In this document: positions 11,944-24,083 of the stretch, in pieces
How the letters are laid out: each line of letters opens with the position of its first letter
Numbering within the stretch: the first letter of the stretch is position 1
DNA from: Gossypium raimondii
Lineage: Eukaryota; Streptophyta; Magnoliopsida; Malvales; Malvaceae
DNA length: 64,000 bases
Assembly (NCBI RefSeq): GCF_025698545.1
Contig: NC_068572.1
Location: 4,092,001 to 4,156,000, forward strand
Reading direction: 5' to 3'
Position numbers and translations under genes: made by a program
Notes under the pieces: model-generated
The model's database searches: none
What the model saw: the letters and a program-made list of their open reading frames with translations, nothing else
What the model was told of the DNA's origin: nothing

Positions 11944-12760
11944 ACGGTTGAATTGGTTTTTTTTAATGTTTTATTTAATTGAATTGGATGAATCGGTCGA
12001 ATCAGAAAATCGGTGCCTGACCGGTTCGACCACTGGTCAAGTTTTAAAAATCTTGGTCAGAATATTTCATTCTAACATATGCTAATAGTTGGATGAATCG
12101 ATTGAATTAACAAATTGGGGGCCTGATCGGTTTAACCACTAGTCGAGTTTTGAAAATCTAGGTTAGAATATTCTATTCAGACATATGCTAATAGTTGGAT
12201 GATGAAATTTTGGTTTGATAAAAATATTAAAAAATAAAAAATTGATTCAACCACCTGATTCCAAGGTCAACCAATCTAACAACTTTTTCTAATCTGGTAC
12301 CCTTATTGATTTCAGGCTAATCAGTCCAGTTCAAGTTTTATGATTTTTTAAAATGATTTTTATAAGTATATATCAATTTTAATATTTTAATATTTTTATA
12401 ATATTTAATTTTAAGAATTTTAATATGTTTTATATTTTAAATATGTTTTATTAATTTCATAATTTTTTAATTTTAATATGTTTAGTATCAATTTTAATAT
12501 TTTTATTTTTATAACATTTTATAATTTTAATCATTTTATAGAGAAAATATTATATTAAATCAGAAATTATCATGTTTCACCATCTAATTGGCCGTTAATT
12601 AATTTTAACAGTCAACGTGTTCAAAGACAAAAATTGTGACTTAATTAATTATTTTAATTAATTTCGGGCCGAATATGAATTTAATATTTTTTTGCATTTT
12701 GTTAAACGCTTTTTTCACATATAAGAAATTATTTCCGGTAAGCCATTTTACTCGTGATAT
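11944..12760. mobile_element. Long-inverted-repeat transposon, right arm
   Basis: Reverse complement partner of 8058-8819. Removing solo LTR 2 and one ACCTA copy restores an element of roughly 1.6 kb made almost wholly of two inverted arms. The outer 100 bp or so of the left arm has no clear partner here, so the right end is probably truncated near 12760, where the C/T-rich gene relic starts. Confidence 0.65.
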
Positions 12761-12769
12761 GGGGAATGA

Positions 12770-13680
12770 AATCAAGCTGCAACATTTCCCAAATCGTCCC
12801 TTCATCTCCTCTCCTCTCCTCTCTCTTCGGCGTCACCTCTTCTCCTCTCTCTTCGGCGTCACCTCTTCTCCTCTCTCCGGCAGTTCAATACGCAGGTACA
12901 GGGATTTTGAAACCTTTGATTTTCTGTTTTCTTTTCTTTTGAAAAGTTATGGGTTTTCTCTTATGAGTTTATCTGTATCTTCTTCCCTAATAAGATTGAG
13001 AATTAATGGGTAATCTGTGTTATCTTAATTCATCTCTTTTAGAAGCCGGCAATCAAATTATTTATTCTGTAGTTCTGAAATTTTTTAGATTCTTAATTGT
13101 TTCATGAGTCCTTAACTTTTCATTTTCCTTCTCCTTTTGGTTGGTGCTGACTGTATCTCTTTTAAGCTTTTATCTTTCACAAAATAAATTAAAAAAAGAA
13201 AGGTTTTCATTTTCGAAATGGATGACTTAATATTATTTGATGGAATTAACAACGAAAGGATAAACTTTTTGTTGTTCTTTAGCAACTTGCTTTTTGCTTT
13301 TCATTTCTTTTGAAAGTTCAAAACATAAGATTTTTGTATAAAGATGATTTGAAGTACTCTACTCAGATTTTGTCAGAACTTCCAACCTCAATAGTTGATT
13401 CGGATCCAATTCGATACAGGTAACTGATTATGTTTTTCTTAGAGTTTCAAGGTGCGCGTGAGATTCTTTTTCTGGTTTGGGATGTGTTTTTTATTTGGTT
13501 TTCAAAGTGGGTAAAAAGTTTTCATCAATTTAGTTTGAAGGGTTTTTTGGAATAGGGGATTGGTCATTGGGAGCAATATCGGAAAATTAAGTATAGGAGC
13601 TGTCATTGGATTAGCTTGAGTGGCTTTGGTTTCTTATTTGGTTATAATGTTTTAGCATCATGTGCTTGTGACTTGAATTA
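12770..13680 (+). pseudogene. Unidentified spliced gene relic
   Basis: 12780-12895 is C/T-rich with a repeated tctcttcggcgtcacctc unit and ends in a donor-like gcag|gtacag, like a plant 5' UTR exon. An open frame then reads through KDDLKYSTQILSELPTSIV and DSDPIRYR to a donor at about 13419 (ag|gtaact). Joining to an acceptor at about 13553 continues as GLVIGSNIGKLSIGAVIGLA, a Gly-rich hydrophobic stretch, then an in-frame TGA, then VALVSYLVIMF and a further stop. The splice sites and biased protein suggest a real but broken gene for a small membrane-anchored protein. Family not recognised. Confidence 0.35.
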
Positions 13681-14202
13681 TAAGGAGCGGTGGATTGAGT
13701 AATTTTTATGACATTGTGCAACTTGAACCTGATAGGCTTATCTTCTTACAAGATTTGGTTGTTGCTTTTAATTTACCTTCTTACATTATTGTTTATAATG
13801 TTATGTTGTGGTACATTTGATCTTGATTTTGGTGCTTTATGTTGTGTAATTTTCTTTTAAGAATTCTATCTTTAATAGATACTCATTTTACTGAGAAAAA
13901 ACAGTTGTTTAATAAATCCAAAAACTTCAAGAGTTCCAAACATGAGAGGAGCTTTAAGAAACCCAAAAATGGAGATAACCTTGAGAAACTCCAAAATGGA
14001 GAGACATAACATGGGAGAAAATCCCAGAAGTAATATGGAGAGAAACTCCAAAACAAAAATTGAGAGAGATGAAACGCAAAGAACAATATAAGAGAGCTTT
14101 GAGGGGATTTAGCTATGAATATTTGCTCGTTTTCCATAGATGATGTCAATTGTTTCATTCACTCTAAGACAAATCAAGTTTGGAGATGGACTTGTGTGTT
14201 CT
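13681..14202. other. Intergenic, no clear feature
   Basis: An A/G-rich part at about 13890-14100 contains short repeats of the aaactccaaaa / gagaaa type. No gene was recognised. Confidence 0.35.
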
Positions 14203-14800
14203 CAGATTCTTGCAAGATGAAGGTAAATTATGGAGGTGTTGAAACTTGTGCTTTAGAATGTTCTTCGATGCTGAAGTCAGTGAGTGAGCTTAGTAATTGT
14301 GTAAGTGGGTGAAAATGAAGAAGAGAGATGGGAAGATAGAGATGAAAGAACTCTTATAAGGGATTAATACCTCTAATTTTATACTTGGTCCCTAAGGCTG
14401 CTTCTTACTGGTTTGTGGATGTAGAATGATCCCACATTATACCAAGTTGATGGAGGTAGAATAGTCTCACATTTTCCTTATTCACGTTATGGATTGAGCC
14501 ATGGAGATGCGCTCAGCAATTTTCAGATTCTTGTAAGACGAAGGTAAACTATAGGGGAGCCAGAGCTTGTGCTCTGAAACACTCCCCGATGCTTATCAAT
14601 GGGTGAGCTTGGTAATTGTGTAAGATAATGGGAGAGATGAAAATGAAGAAGAGATATGAGAAAATCAAGATGAAGATGAGAGAACTTTTGTAAGGGATTA
14701 ATACCCCTAGTCTTATACTTGGTCCCCGAGGTTGCACCTTATTGATTGGTGGATGTAGAATGATCCCACATGGTATGAAGTTGGTGGATGTAGCATTATA
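14203..14800. repeat. Two-copy tandem duplication, about 321-bp period
   Basis: cagattcttgcaagatgaag (14203) recurs as cagattcttgtaagacgaag (14524). The following blocks also repeat in order: cttgtgctttagaatg / cttgtgctctgaaac, cgatgctgaa / cgatgcttat, agggattaatac, atacttggtccc, and tgatcccaca. The copies are diverged by clear point changes. Function unknown. A gaagcttgtgcttta block at about 21480 is similar. Confidence 0.75.
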
Positions 14801-16175
14801 TATTCTTATGAATCTTGAGATACTAATTTATTTTTTTGTAGATTTTAATGCATTTTGTGCAATCATTCGCGATTTAATTATTTTGTTCTCATATTGTGTT
14901 GATGTGGTGTAATTATGTTAGAGTCGAAAAATGTTGAACTCTAACTGAAAATATTCAATGATCATCGAGTATGTGTTATTTTGTGTTATAATTGCTTTCA
15001 ATGTAATATATATTTATATAATTTTTTAATGATTGGTTTTTTTTTCCTGAAAAGAAAATTAATTCATGCATTCCATGGACAAGGCCATATAATTCGGGGA
15101 GAAAGAAAGATACAACAAAACTTGCCGTTGGCGGTGAAAGACAAGTTTGGCCAATACAAACAAAGACTTCAGCCGTAGCACAACATATTGATAAATGGTT
15201 TTGTCACAACTCAAGCAATACATATTTAGGGTGGCTATAAGCACCTAACATGATAAGGGAACTAGCCTTGGAGGGTTCAAAGTGATAGATAAAATAATAA
15301 AAAAGAATTGAGCATTCACCAAGTTGAAGAAGATATGACAAGCCCATCCCTAAAAGCATTTGTAAAAACAAGTCTAATACTTGTACATTTATAAGAAAAA
15401 AGGAATACTTATTAAACAAAGAAAACAACATAGGTAAATATGAGGCTTAAAGCAAAATGGGTGCAAATTAACTCATGAAAATCGTCTCTCAAAACAACAA
15501 TAAAATAAGGAGCTAATGAAGAGCCATCATTCAGATATCTACTAAGAGTTCAACGACGACCGAAACTATCTATGAAGTGAGAGGAAAAAGAGCATGGATC
15601 GGGTGAATGAATCTACCACTGGGCCTTTAATGATCAATTTCTATATAGTTTTCAACCCATTTACTATTCCCCAATAACCTAAATGACCAAATAATTAAGG
15701 TTTTATATCATTAGTTTAAAATTGTAATATACCAAAAGAGCACACGCCAATATTACCTTTTTATATCATGTGGATTACATGTTACATATTTATTCTGATT
15801 TAATTATTAAATATCGAGCTTATCATATTACAAATTAAATTAAAAAATCATTTTAAATCAAAATCAAATAATAATTTGAATTTGAATTATTTTAAAATTG
15901 AAATTAAAATCAAAATTTGACTACTCAAAGTAATAAAAATTAATGAAGTAAAAATTATATGTTAAAATATATAATTACTTTATAAATTAAAACGAGTAGT
16001 ATTTCAGATAAAAAATTCTTAAAATATTAATTTAATTAATTTTCGACTAAAAAATTGAGAGCTTTGGAAATAAATAAGAAGAAAGTAAAGGTTTAGAGAT
16101 AAGAACAAAGGAAATAGACAAAATAAGAGAAAAAAACAAATTTATCAAAGATAAATAAAACATCATTACTCTTTC
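14801..16175. other. Intergenic stretch, upstream of eIF2B-delta
   Basis: AT-rich, with short unrecognised frames around 15060-15430 that have no splice support or family motif. From about 15780 the sequence is very AT-rich up to the leader of the eIF2B-delta gene. Confidence 0.35.
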
Positions 16176-16179
16176 ATTA

Positions 16180-16188
16180 AAACCCTAA
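16180..16188 (+). promoter_or_regulatory. Telo-box near the eIF2B-delta leader
   Basis: AAACCCTAA lies 103 bp before the main ATG. Telo-boxes of this sequence are enriched close to the transcription start of plant translation-machinery genes, so the site suits the gene behind it. Whether it is upstream of the start or inside the leader cannot be told. Confidence 0.5.
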
Positions 16189-16221
16189 AATCTGAAAATT
16201 TTCCCGAGAAAATCTTCCTTC

Positions 16222-16239
16222 ATGAACCCCCTTAAATAA
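16222..16239 (+). other. Short upstream ORF before eIF2B-delta
   Basis: ATG AAC CCC CTT AAA TAA encodes five residues and ends 51 nt before the main ATG. It matters only if transcription starts upstream of 16222. The main ATG would then be reached by reinitiation or leaky scanning. Confidence 0.45.
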
Positions 16240-16290
16240 AAAGGAAACCTACATTTCCTACGCCCCAAACCCCCCTCCCCCTTGCAATCT

Positions 16291-19200
16291 ATGGACCCTC
16301 GCCGTACCGCTCGAACAGTCAGCGACCCGAAGGTCCGTCAAGTTGGGTTCTTTACACCGGCACCACCCGAACGTTCCGTTTCGGATCCTCCACGTTTCCA
16401 AGATCCGATTCAACCTCCCTCTCCGTCTCCCACTCAGGTTAACGATCATTCTCCCTCCGGCAACTCCCTCTCCCCCGTTATGATCCCTCCAGCACATCAC
16501 CACTCCGACAATTTCCTTCGTACAGCTCTACAAGCTACATCTCCCACGAAGGCGTTCTCGTATTCCGCCAAAACGGTAACCATTCCCCCTGAAAACGAAG
16601 ATGTGGCTTCGTCGTTCTCGCCTGGTCGTAAGGTTGTTTCCGCAAAATCGCCATCCTCCTTTCCGGGCGTCAAGGCGAGTAGTGTACCCGCGAGTGAGCT
16701 TACCACTGTTTCAGTGGTTAATTTGCCTCCAGGAATTTCTGGTAAGTGGTAAACCATTATTATTGATTTGTTTTGTTATTTTTCTTTGTTGAAAATAATA
16801 TGGACTTTATTGGAGGGATTTAAATTAGGTCAGTGATTGCATTTCGGGACTTGAATTTAAAAAAACAAAATCGGATTTGGATTTAGAAATTAGTTTAATT
16901 TGTGTGATAAAACACATATAACTGTTGCATGCATTATTATTTCTTAAATTCATGGAATTGTTGGATGCGTATTCATATGTCCTAATGAATTTGAAATTTT
17001 GGAATTCATGTTTTTATACTTGTTTAATATATAATATGTTGAATCTCTACTGATTCATACATAATACATGTATTTTATTCTGAGAATTTACGTAATAAAT
17101 GGTATCCAAATCCAATTTTTTATGTTCATGTTCCCAAGCATAGCATTAATGAATCTGGAATGTTTAGGTAGGAGCGCTCTGATTGAACTGATTCGAGTCA
17201 GTAAAGTAGACAGCTCAAGTTTGAGCCCAGGTGCAAAGTGACTGAGAGTTTGAAACTGGACAAATTTCGATTATCAAATGTGAGCTTGACTCAAGAATAA
17301 ACCAAGCTACTTGAGCTGACTCAATTAAGCTAAATAATATCCAATGTCCTTTAACACTGTAAACATACTTGCATACATGTATATATAAAGAAACAACTAG
17401 AATGCTGTACCGGTTTGCGAGAGGCTTGAACCAAGTATTACAACACTCAAACTTGGGTTCATTGATTAATCGATTACTTGACCTTGAATTGCAGAAAATG
17501 AGCTGAATGCAAATATTTTCTGCAACGAGTTAATGTAGCTCGTGAGCTGAGTTGGCTAAGATAGACATTTAGGTGAAAACGGTTCATTCTAAGATAATAA
17601 TTTAATTTTCTAAATTCTAGTGGGGGCAGCTGTTGCCTCTGCCCCCGCCCTGAATATTTCCCTGTATTGCTGGATGTATTTGGGTCTTGCTTTTTTTATT
17701 CTAAAGTATTGTGAAATTGAAGTGTTTACAAGCTGAAGGGGAAATTGATTGCAGAGAAGGCTGGTGGAGCATCTGTTGAAGTTCAGAATGATCGACCTGT
17801 TAGTGCAAAGACATTGAAAGAGAAAACTTCTAAAGCTGAAAGACGTGCTCTGCAGGAGGCCCAACGAGCTGCCAAGGCTGCTGCAAAAGGTACATGTTGC
17901 TTATGTTACTCGGACTCAGGTGTGAGTGTTGGATAGGGTATGTGCCTTACATGGGTATATTAATTTTTTTCCAAGTTTTTTCATGTATTTGGACTGTCTT
18001 TGGAGGATCATATCCCAGTACCCTTTCCAAAAATGTTTCAGACACAACTGTTAGACACAGGTGTTTCACGAAAAATGAAGAGTTGAAGCAATATAGCTCA
18101 CGAGCTTTGTTAAATGGCTTCATGCTCTTGAATCAACTTGCATTTTCATTGCATGGCTTTTTCTGTGTATATCTAATACAGGACTCAACCTAATGAGTGT
18201 ATTGTTGACCTATGGTTATTCAGTTTATCTTGTGTACTTCTCCTTTGAACAAATCCTCAGTAACTTTGTTCCTGTTGATCACTATGTGTTTCTAGCTGAA
18301 GGAACTAAGGCATCAAGTGCTGCATCTAAGGTTGTGACCTCAGCAAATACAAAACCAAGTAAAGCCGCAAAATCTTCTTCCCAAAAGAATGATGGTTCTC
18401 AAGTTGCAGCTTCTGAGAAGAAGGGAGGTGATCGTGCACCTGAGAAAGATAGGAAGAAAGATGCTCCTCATCCTCGAATGCAATATGATGATAAAAGCCG
18501 AGTAGAGAAAGCCAAAAAGCGTGCTGTTGTAAAACAAACTGAAGCTAGGAATAGAGTGGAACTGTTCAGGCATTTGCCTCAGTACGAACATGGAACACAG
18601 CTTCCTGATTTAGAGACTAAGTTTTTTGAACTCGATCCAATGCACCCTGCTGTGTACAAGGTATTCCTACCAACTTGACGTTCTATTTTGGACATGGAAA
18701 ACAGTTCACATGCACCCACACACGCACATACATACACACACATACATATGCATACACACACACACATACATACATACATGCATACATACATACATACATA
18801 CATGCATACATACATACATACATACATGAAATATATCCACATACATGCATGTGTATAATGTATAATTATATGTATATGTGCATGACCGGTAGTGGCTGTC
18901 TTTTTAACAGGATACATTTAAAAGATAATTGTTTAATTATTAAACAGACTTGGCAATCATATAAAACCTTGTGTAGAATCTAAAAGTTCCACCATGGTAT
19001 ATAGAATAGTAATCCTTAATTATAGATTGCTATCTTACCTACAGTAATATGTTCTTGGCAAATCTTGCTTTACTGTTTTTCACTTCAGCTTATCCACATG
19101 ATTGGGAGCATCTCTGTGGTTTTTATCAGCATATCAGCTTTTTTTGATCAATGTGTAAAAGAGGTAAAAGAATTGTTGAATTTTTGTTTCATTTGGGTTT

Positions 19201-20711
19201 TCATTGGTATTGTCAGGTTGGGTTGCAGTATTTGTCTGGGGATATACGTGGTGGCAATGCACGTTGTATTGCGATGTTTCAAGCGTTCAAAGAGGCTATC
19301 AAAGATTACTCAACTCCACCTGAGAAAACTCTAATTAGAGACTTAACTGCAAGGATTAGTAGTTACGTTTCTTTCTTGATTGAATGCAGGCCACTCTCAA
19401 TTAGTATGGGCAATGCAATTAAGTTTCTAAAGAATCGAATTGCAAAATTACCATTGGCTCTGTCTGAATCAGAAGCAAAATCTACGCTTATGTTGGATAT
19501 TGATCGTTTCATAAATGAAAAGATCATCCTTTCAGAGAAGGTGATAGTCAAACATGCTGTTACAAAGATTCGAGATGGTGACGTTCTTCTCACATATGGT
19601 GCATCCTCTGTGGTTGAGATGATTTTATTGCATGCCCATGAGCTTGGCAAACACTTCCATGTTGTAGTGGTCGACTCTCGCCCAAAGCTTGAAGGGCAAC
19701 TCTTACTACGTAGGTTGGTGAGGAAGGGCCTTAGCTGTACGTACACACATGTAAATGCTGTTTCTTGTATAATGCAAGACGTTACTCGAGTTTTTCTGGG
19801 TGCTTCATCAGTCTTGTCTAATGGAACAGTTTACTCGAGAGTTGGGACTGCTTGTGTTGCTATGGTTGCTCATGCATTCCATGTACCTGTATTAGTGTGT
19901 TGTGAAGCATATAAATTTCACGAAAGGGTGCAGCTTGATTCCATATGTTTTAACGAGCTTGGTAGGAACTTCTGGAAGTAGATTTTAGAGTCAATTTTTG
20001 CTAGGTCTACACTTGTTTCCTTTGATCACTGAAATGGATGTGGCTTAGGTGTCTGTTCCATCTGTTGCAGGTAACCCAGATGCCATTTCAAAGGTTCAAG
20101 GCAGAAAGGAGATTAACTACTTAGATGGTTTGGTCAATCAAGAAAATCTGCAGCTTCTGAATTTAATGTAAGTCTTTATAATTTGATGAATGTAGAGCTA
20201 CGTGTATCTTCTAAAAGCTGACAATTCTGAAAATTTTCATTCACAGCTATGATGCAACACCTTCAGATTATGTCTCCATGATAATCACAGATTATGGCAT
20301 GGTAAGTTATGATTTTATAATGCTTCTTTTAGTTTTAAAAAGTAACATATTTGGATTAAGACTTAAGGAAAACTTAATAGGGGTTATCATTATTTAGAAC
20401 CACTGAATATCCTTTAAAGTTGGGGCATTTTTCTTTCCCAGCCTTGCTACTTGCCTTATTATTTTATGTCCAGGTTTAAACAGTGGCTGTTAAGGTCGCT
20501 ATTTTCAGTTTTAACCCTCACCATCATCAATATTCACGGCTAATAGTTACCGCAATCAATTGCAGTAATATTCATTATGTACGCAAACTATAAATGCCTG
20601 ATTTTTGTTACAAGTAGTTGTAAATCAAGCTGCTCTTTCTTGTTTTAGATTCCACCCACAAGTGTGCCTGTCATTGTGAGAGAGTATAGAAGAGATCACC
20701 TGTGGTCGTAG
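16291..20711 (+). CDS. Translation initiation factor eIF2B subunit delta
   Basis: Regulatory subunit of the decameric guanine-nucleotide exchange factor that recharges eIF2 with GTP in the cytosol. Coding exons: 16291-16741, 17755-17889, 18296-18660, 19217-19961, 20071-20167, 20247-20301, 20649-20711. All junctions are GT-AG and the frame is continuous, giving 636 aa, the usual plant length. Residues 1-150 are Ser/Pro-rich and low in complexity. Residues 151-270 are Lys/Ala-rich and charged. The eIF2B alpha/beta/delta Rossmann-like core follows: HPAVYKVGLQYLSGDIRGGN near 311-330, then LLTYGASSVVEM, VVVVDSRPKLEGQ, GASSVLSNGTVYSRVGTA and the C-terminal YDATPSDYVSMIITDYGMIP. The first ATG (16291) is chosen; an in-frame TTG at 16282 is not a likely start. 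No disabling change is seen. Confidence 0.96.
18711..18830 (+). repeat. (CATA)n/(CA)n microsatellite in eIF2B-delta intron 3
   Basis: About 120 bp of catacatacata mixed with cacacaca, starting some 50 bp after the donor at 18661. Tract length is expected to vary between accessions. Confidence 0.9.
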
Positions 20712-21535
20712 TTCAAGACGGCTCGTAAATGTATTCCAGAGGATTTTCCACAATTTTGCTCATGTTGTCTACCATCATTCTGGTCAATCGCAACGGAACA
20801 ATAAGTATAGAATTTTTTTTTTATCACATGTTCTTTCTTCATGGAATAAGGCTATAGGCTGACATGGTTTCTTGTGTTATTTTTTTTTCTCCTTTTTTCC
20901 TCTTAAACTGACTCAGTGAAGAGTGCAATCCGTTCGCCTCTCCGGGCAGAATTGATCCTATCTCATATATATTGTAGACAAGCCATGGTTTGTTCTTTTT
21001 CCTCCCTTGAGGTATCAAAGGGGTGATTTTGTTGCAAATTTGACTCTTTTTTTTCCAGAAGAGATTTTATTCTGCTATGCAATAATACCTCTTAGCTTCT
21101 CTTAGAAAATACAAATTTATTATAAGTTCTGGCCATATTTGGTTCTTTTTGACACAAAACTTAGAATTATCTAAAGTTTTTTCTCAACTCATAAATAAGA
21201 AGATAATACGCTTCAACGTATTTGAATCTACATCCTCTTATATTGGTAACGATGTTCATACCAGTCAAGTTAAGACTCAAGTTAAGACTCAATCGGTATC
21301 ATTTTTAGAAAGTTTAAATATTAAATTTTATAAAATAAATATAATGGATAAATAATTATTTAAAAGTAAATTAGTAATTTTATTGCTTTAGTCATTCTGA
21401 AATGACTTTGGGTTGAAGGGATTTGGGTGGAAGAACTTAAAAGGGCTTGCAAGACAAAAGATAGGGCTGTGGATGGCGTTGAAGCTTGTGCTTTAAGACG
21501 GTCTGTAACGCTAAGTTAGTGATGAAAAATAAGCA
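20712..21535. other. 3' flank of eIF2B-delta and intergenic DNA
   Basis: The first few hundred bases are T-rich and should hold the 3' UTR and poly(A) signals, of which ggaataaggc (20840) is one weak candidate. After about 21100 the DNA is AT-rich. aagactcaagttaagactc near 21271 is a small tandem repeat. Confidence 0.4.
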
Positions 21536-22935
21536 CAAAACGATAATGGGTATCATGTGAGCTCATACATCAAAATGGTTATAGTTGAATCTTTTATATT
21601 TGGGGTGTTATGGGGGTCTTAAGTTGCATGAGAGTGCACAAAGGCTTGAGGTTCAACCATACCTACTTATTCGTGATTGGTTGAGACTAGTTCGTTGTTT
21701 AGCAGGACTATTCCTATAATTGGAACATAATATAGGTAGAAGGTAATCTTGAGAATTGGTACCTTCTTCCAAGCACAATTTTCTCACTCCATCGTAAAGC
21801 AAATGTAGCTTGCGTCACTTGATTGTTGAGTAAATTCTGTTGGATTGGCTCTTGAGTTTTTCGTGAAGTTGATGGAGCTGTTTTATAGGCTGAAGCTGTC
21901 AAACTCATGAAATCATTTCCTTTAAAGTCATCTCAATCGATGTCATATGGCAATGCTTCTGGTTGGATCACATAACTCATACATGGGTAAAGAAGTTTGA
22001 TATGAGGAAGTAAATAGCAGTGACTATATGAGTACGGTTCATAAGAGGTCTTCCAAAGATAGTATTGGAGGCAGAGGGTTGATCGACCACCAGGAACTCT
22101 ATGAGCCGAGTCAGAGTATTATCAGTGTCTCTAATGGTCTCCGAAAGCATGAGTGAACCTTTGACAAGTATAGGACGGTTGGCCAAACCAAATATTAGTG
22201 GTGTTAGGTTCAAGTTTTCTTTATAAAAATCCCATCTTAAAGAAAGCTCCCCATAGAAAAATATCAATAGCACTTCCGTTATCCACGAGTATTTTTTAAT
22301 GTGCCATGCTAAATCCTTCAATGTATATTCTTGCAAGGTTTCCTTAACACCCATTGCAGTTCAACAGCTACCAAAGTGTGCCAAAAATTGCAGCTAAGTT
22401 GGTCAAAGTTGACTCTAGAGCCCGACATTAAACAGTACCTCCAAGTCCTTTGAGAATAGTAGGAAAAACATGGCACTATACTGCATAAAAAACATACCTC
22501 CAAGGTCATGAAATGCTCTAAAGTGGTTTAAGCGATCTGTGGGATTTGTGGTTCCATTATCTGTGGCTTGATTTTATGCAATACTTCAAATTGAAGGATT
22601 AAAAAGGAAATAAGATTGTGCTTTGCATCTAACCACTTGTAATCATCGTGATATGGTTACTTAAGGTTTGGGGCTTGCACAGTAGATGTTGCTTCAACGA
22701 TCAAAGGTCGGCCAGGAACTTGAGTTTGCTCTAACGATCCTATGGGGTTGATGAGAAGGATTTGTATTAACAGCCAGGGAATATGACTATTATGTGAGCT
22801 CGTACCTGAGAATGAATATACCCCAGTCGTTATGGAAACTACTAGAGGGTAAATTACTAGTGGCGTTACGGAAGCCTAGGTTGCATAAAAGTGCATAAGG
22901 CCTAATTGTTTGAGTTCAGCCTGTAATCACTTGTT
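21536..22935 (-). mobile_element. Decayed Gypsy-type retrotransposon, protease region
   Basis: On the minus strand around 22290-22230 one frame reads ILVDNGSAIDIFLWGAFF, with the DNGSA active-site motif seen in retropepsins of plant Gypsy elements. After a frameshift another frame gives LTPLIFGLANRPILVKGS and LTRLIEFLVVDQPSASNTI, then FGRPLMNRTHIV, the typical sequence after the protease. Several frames and stops are mixed, so it is dead. Similar blocks at 21551-21645 (catgtgagctcatac, aagttgcatgagagtgca) and 22790-22895 (tatgtgagctcgtac, aggttgcataaaagtgca) stand in direct orientation on both sides. No reverse transcriptase was recognised. Confidence 0.72.
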
Positions 22936-23410
22936 CCCATCCATACTTAGTAGATATAATTATCAGCTCTTGATAAGGATCTATTAGTTGTTCGTTATGT
23001 AACAATTGTCTATTGTTATTTAAACTTAATTTCTTTAGTATAACACTCATAAAAAAAGAAATATAATAAATACTAATATTTTATTAAAAATTGAAAATTT
23101 TCGCAAATTTTATTTTTAAAGTTCAAATTTAACGAGAATTTTAGCCATTTAAGATTCCTCCTTCAAATCCTTAAATTTTTTAATATTTTTATTTTGCCAA
23201 ACAGTAAAAAAGATAGCATCAAAATTCAAAGTTTCCGTCATCAAAGGCTGATTTAACATGTTTAAGGATTGAGATTTATTCTCATTTATCCTATGGTTGA
23301 CATCATTTCAAGAAAATATTCATTGTAGTTGCCACTTGCCACCTTTCCATTCAATGAAAATTTCAAGTCTCTAGAAGTAACTTTTAAAGTATTTAATAAA
23401 AAAAATATAG
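22936..23410. other. AT-rich intergenic stretch
   Basis: Nothing recognised. Confidence 0.4.
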
Positions 23411-23599
23411 GACTGATTAAATCTTTGCTTGATTAGTATGAATATTATTGTCAATGCACGAGGACGTGACTTCAAGTACACTAAAATGCATTAACCTCCT
23501 ATTTATGAATTAAGGAGAGATCTATGAGTACTTTTAAACATTGTATCAAATATAAAAAGACAAGATGTGATCAAATTATTCAATAATAATAATAAAAGG
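23411..23599 (+). mobile_element. tRNA-derived SINE, copy 2
   Basis: It has the same block order as 2231-2411: tgcttgattagtatgaa, attattgtcaatgca, gacttcaagtacactaaaat, ctcctatttatgaatta, ggagagatctatgagtac, and an A-rich aataataataataa tail. The A and B boxes are weaker than in copy 1. Confidence 0.6.
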
Positions 23600-24083
23600 A
23601 TATATGTATAAATTAAATTAGACAGCCATGTGATCTTTTATGTTAAAACAGAAAAGAAAAAAAAAGGTAACTAAAGTAAACCAAACAACCAAATCTTGTC
23701 TTTTACTCCTTGGCTAGTGTATGTCCCAAAATATTCTTTCATAAAATTAGAAAAAAAAAAAAAGTTACAAAGCCAGGAAAATTAAAACTGAAATAGACCT
23801 AGTACAGAATAATGTTAAATAGACCAAATAAAAACACTGGGTTTGACATAACAAATGACCCTCACATTAACCAACCATTCAAAACCTAGCAGTGCAATGG
23901 AAATCCATTATCTGTCTTTTGGGATTGGTTTTATTTTATATAGTTCATTAGTCTGAATCCTAAAAGCAGCAACCCATTATAGGAGTACAATCGAAGGCCA
24001 ATCTTTTAATTTGGTCTTGCAAATTCATACATTCTTGGTAATAGTTTTGATCTTACTAATTGTACTCAATTCCCAGCTGCTAA

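Noticed and set aside
18579-18983. Frames rich in His/Thr/Tyr or Cys/Val across the microsatellite
   Set aside because: Translation of (CATA)n and (CA)n in the eIF2B-delta intron, not genes.
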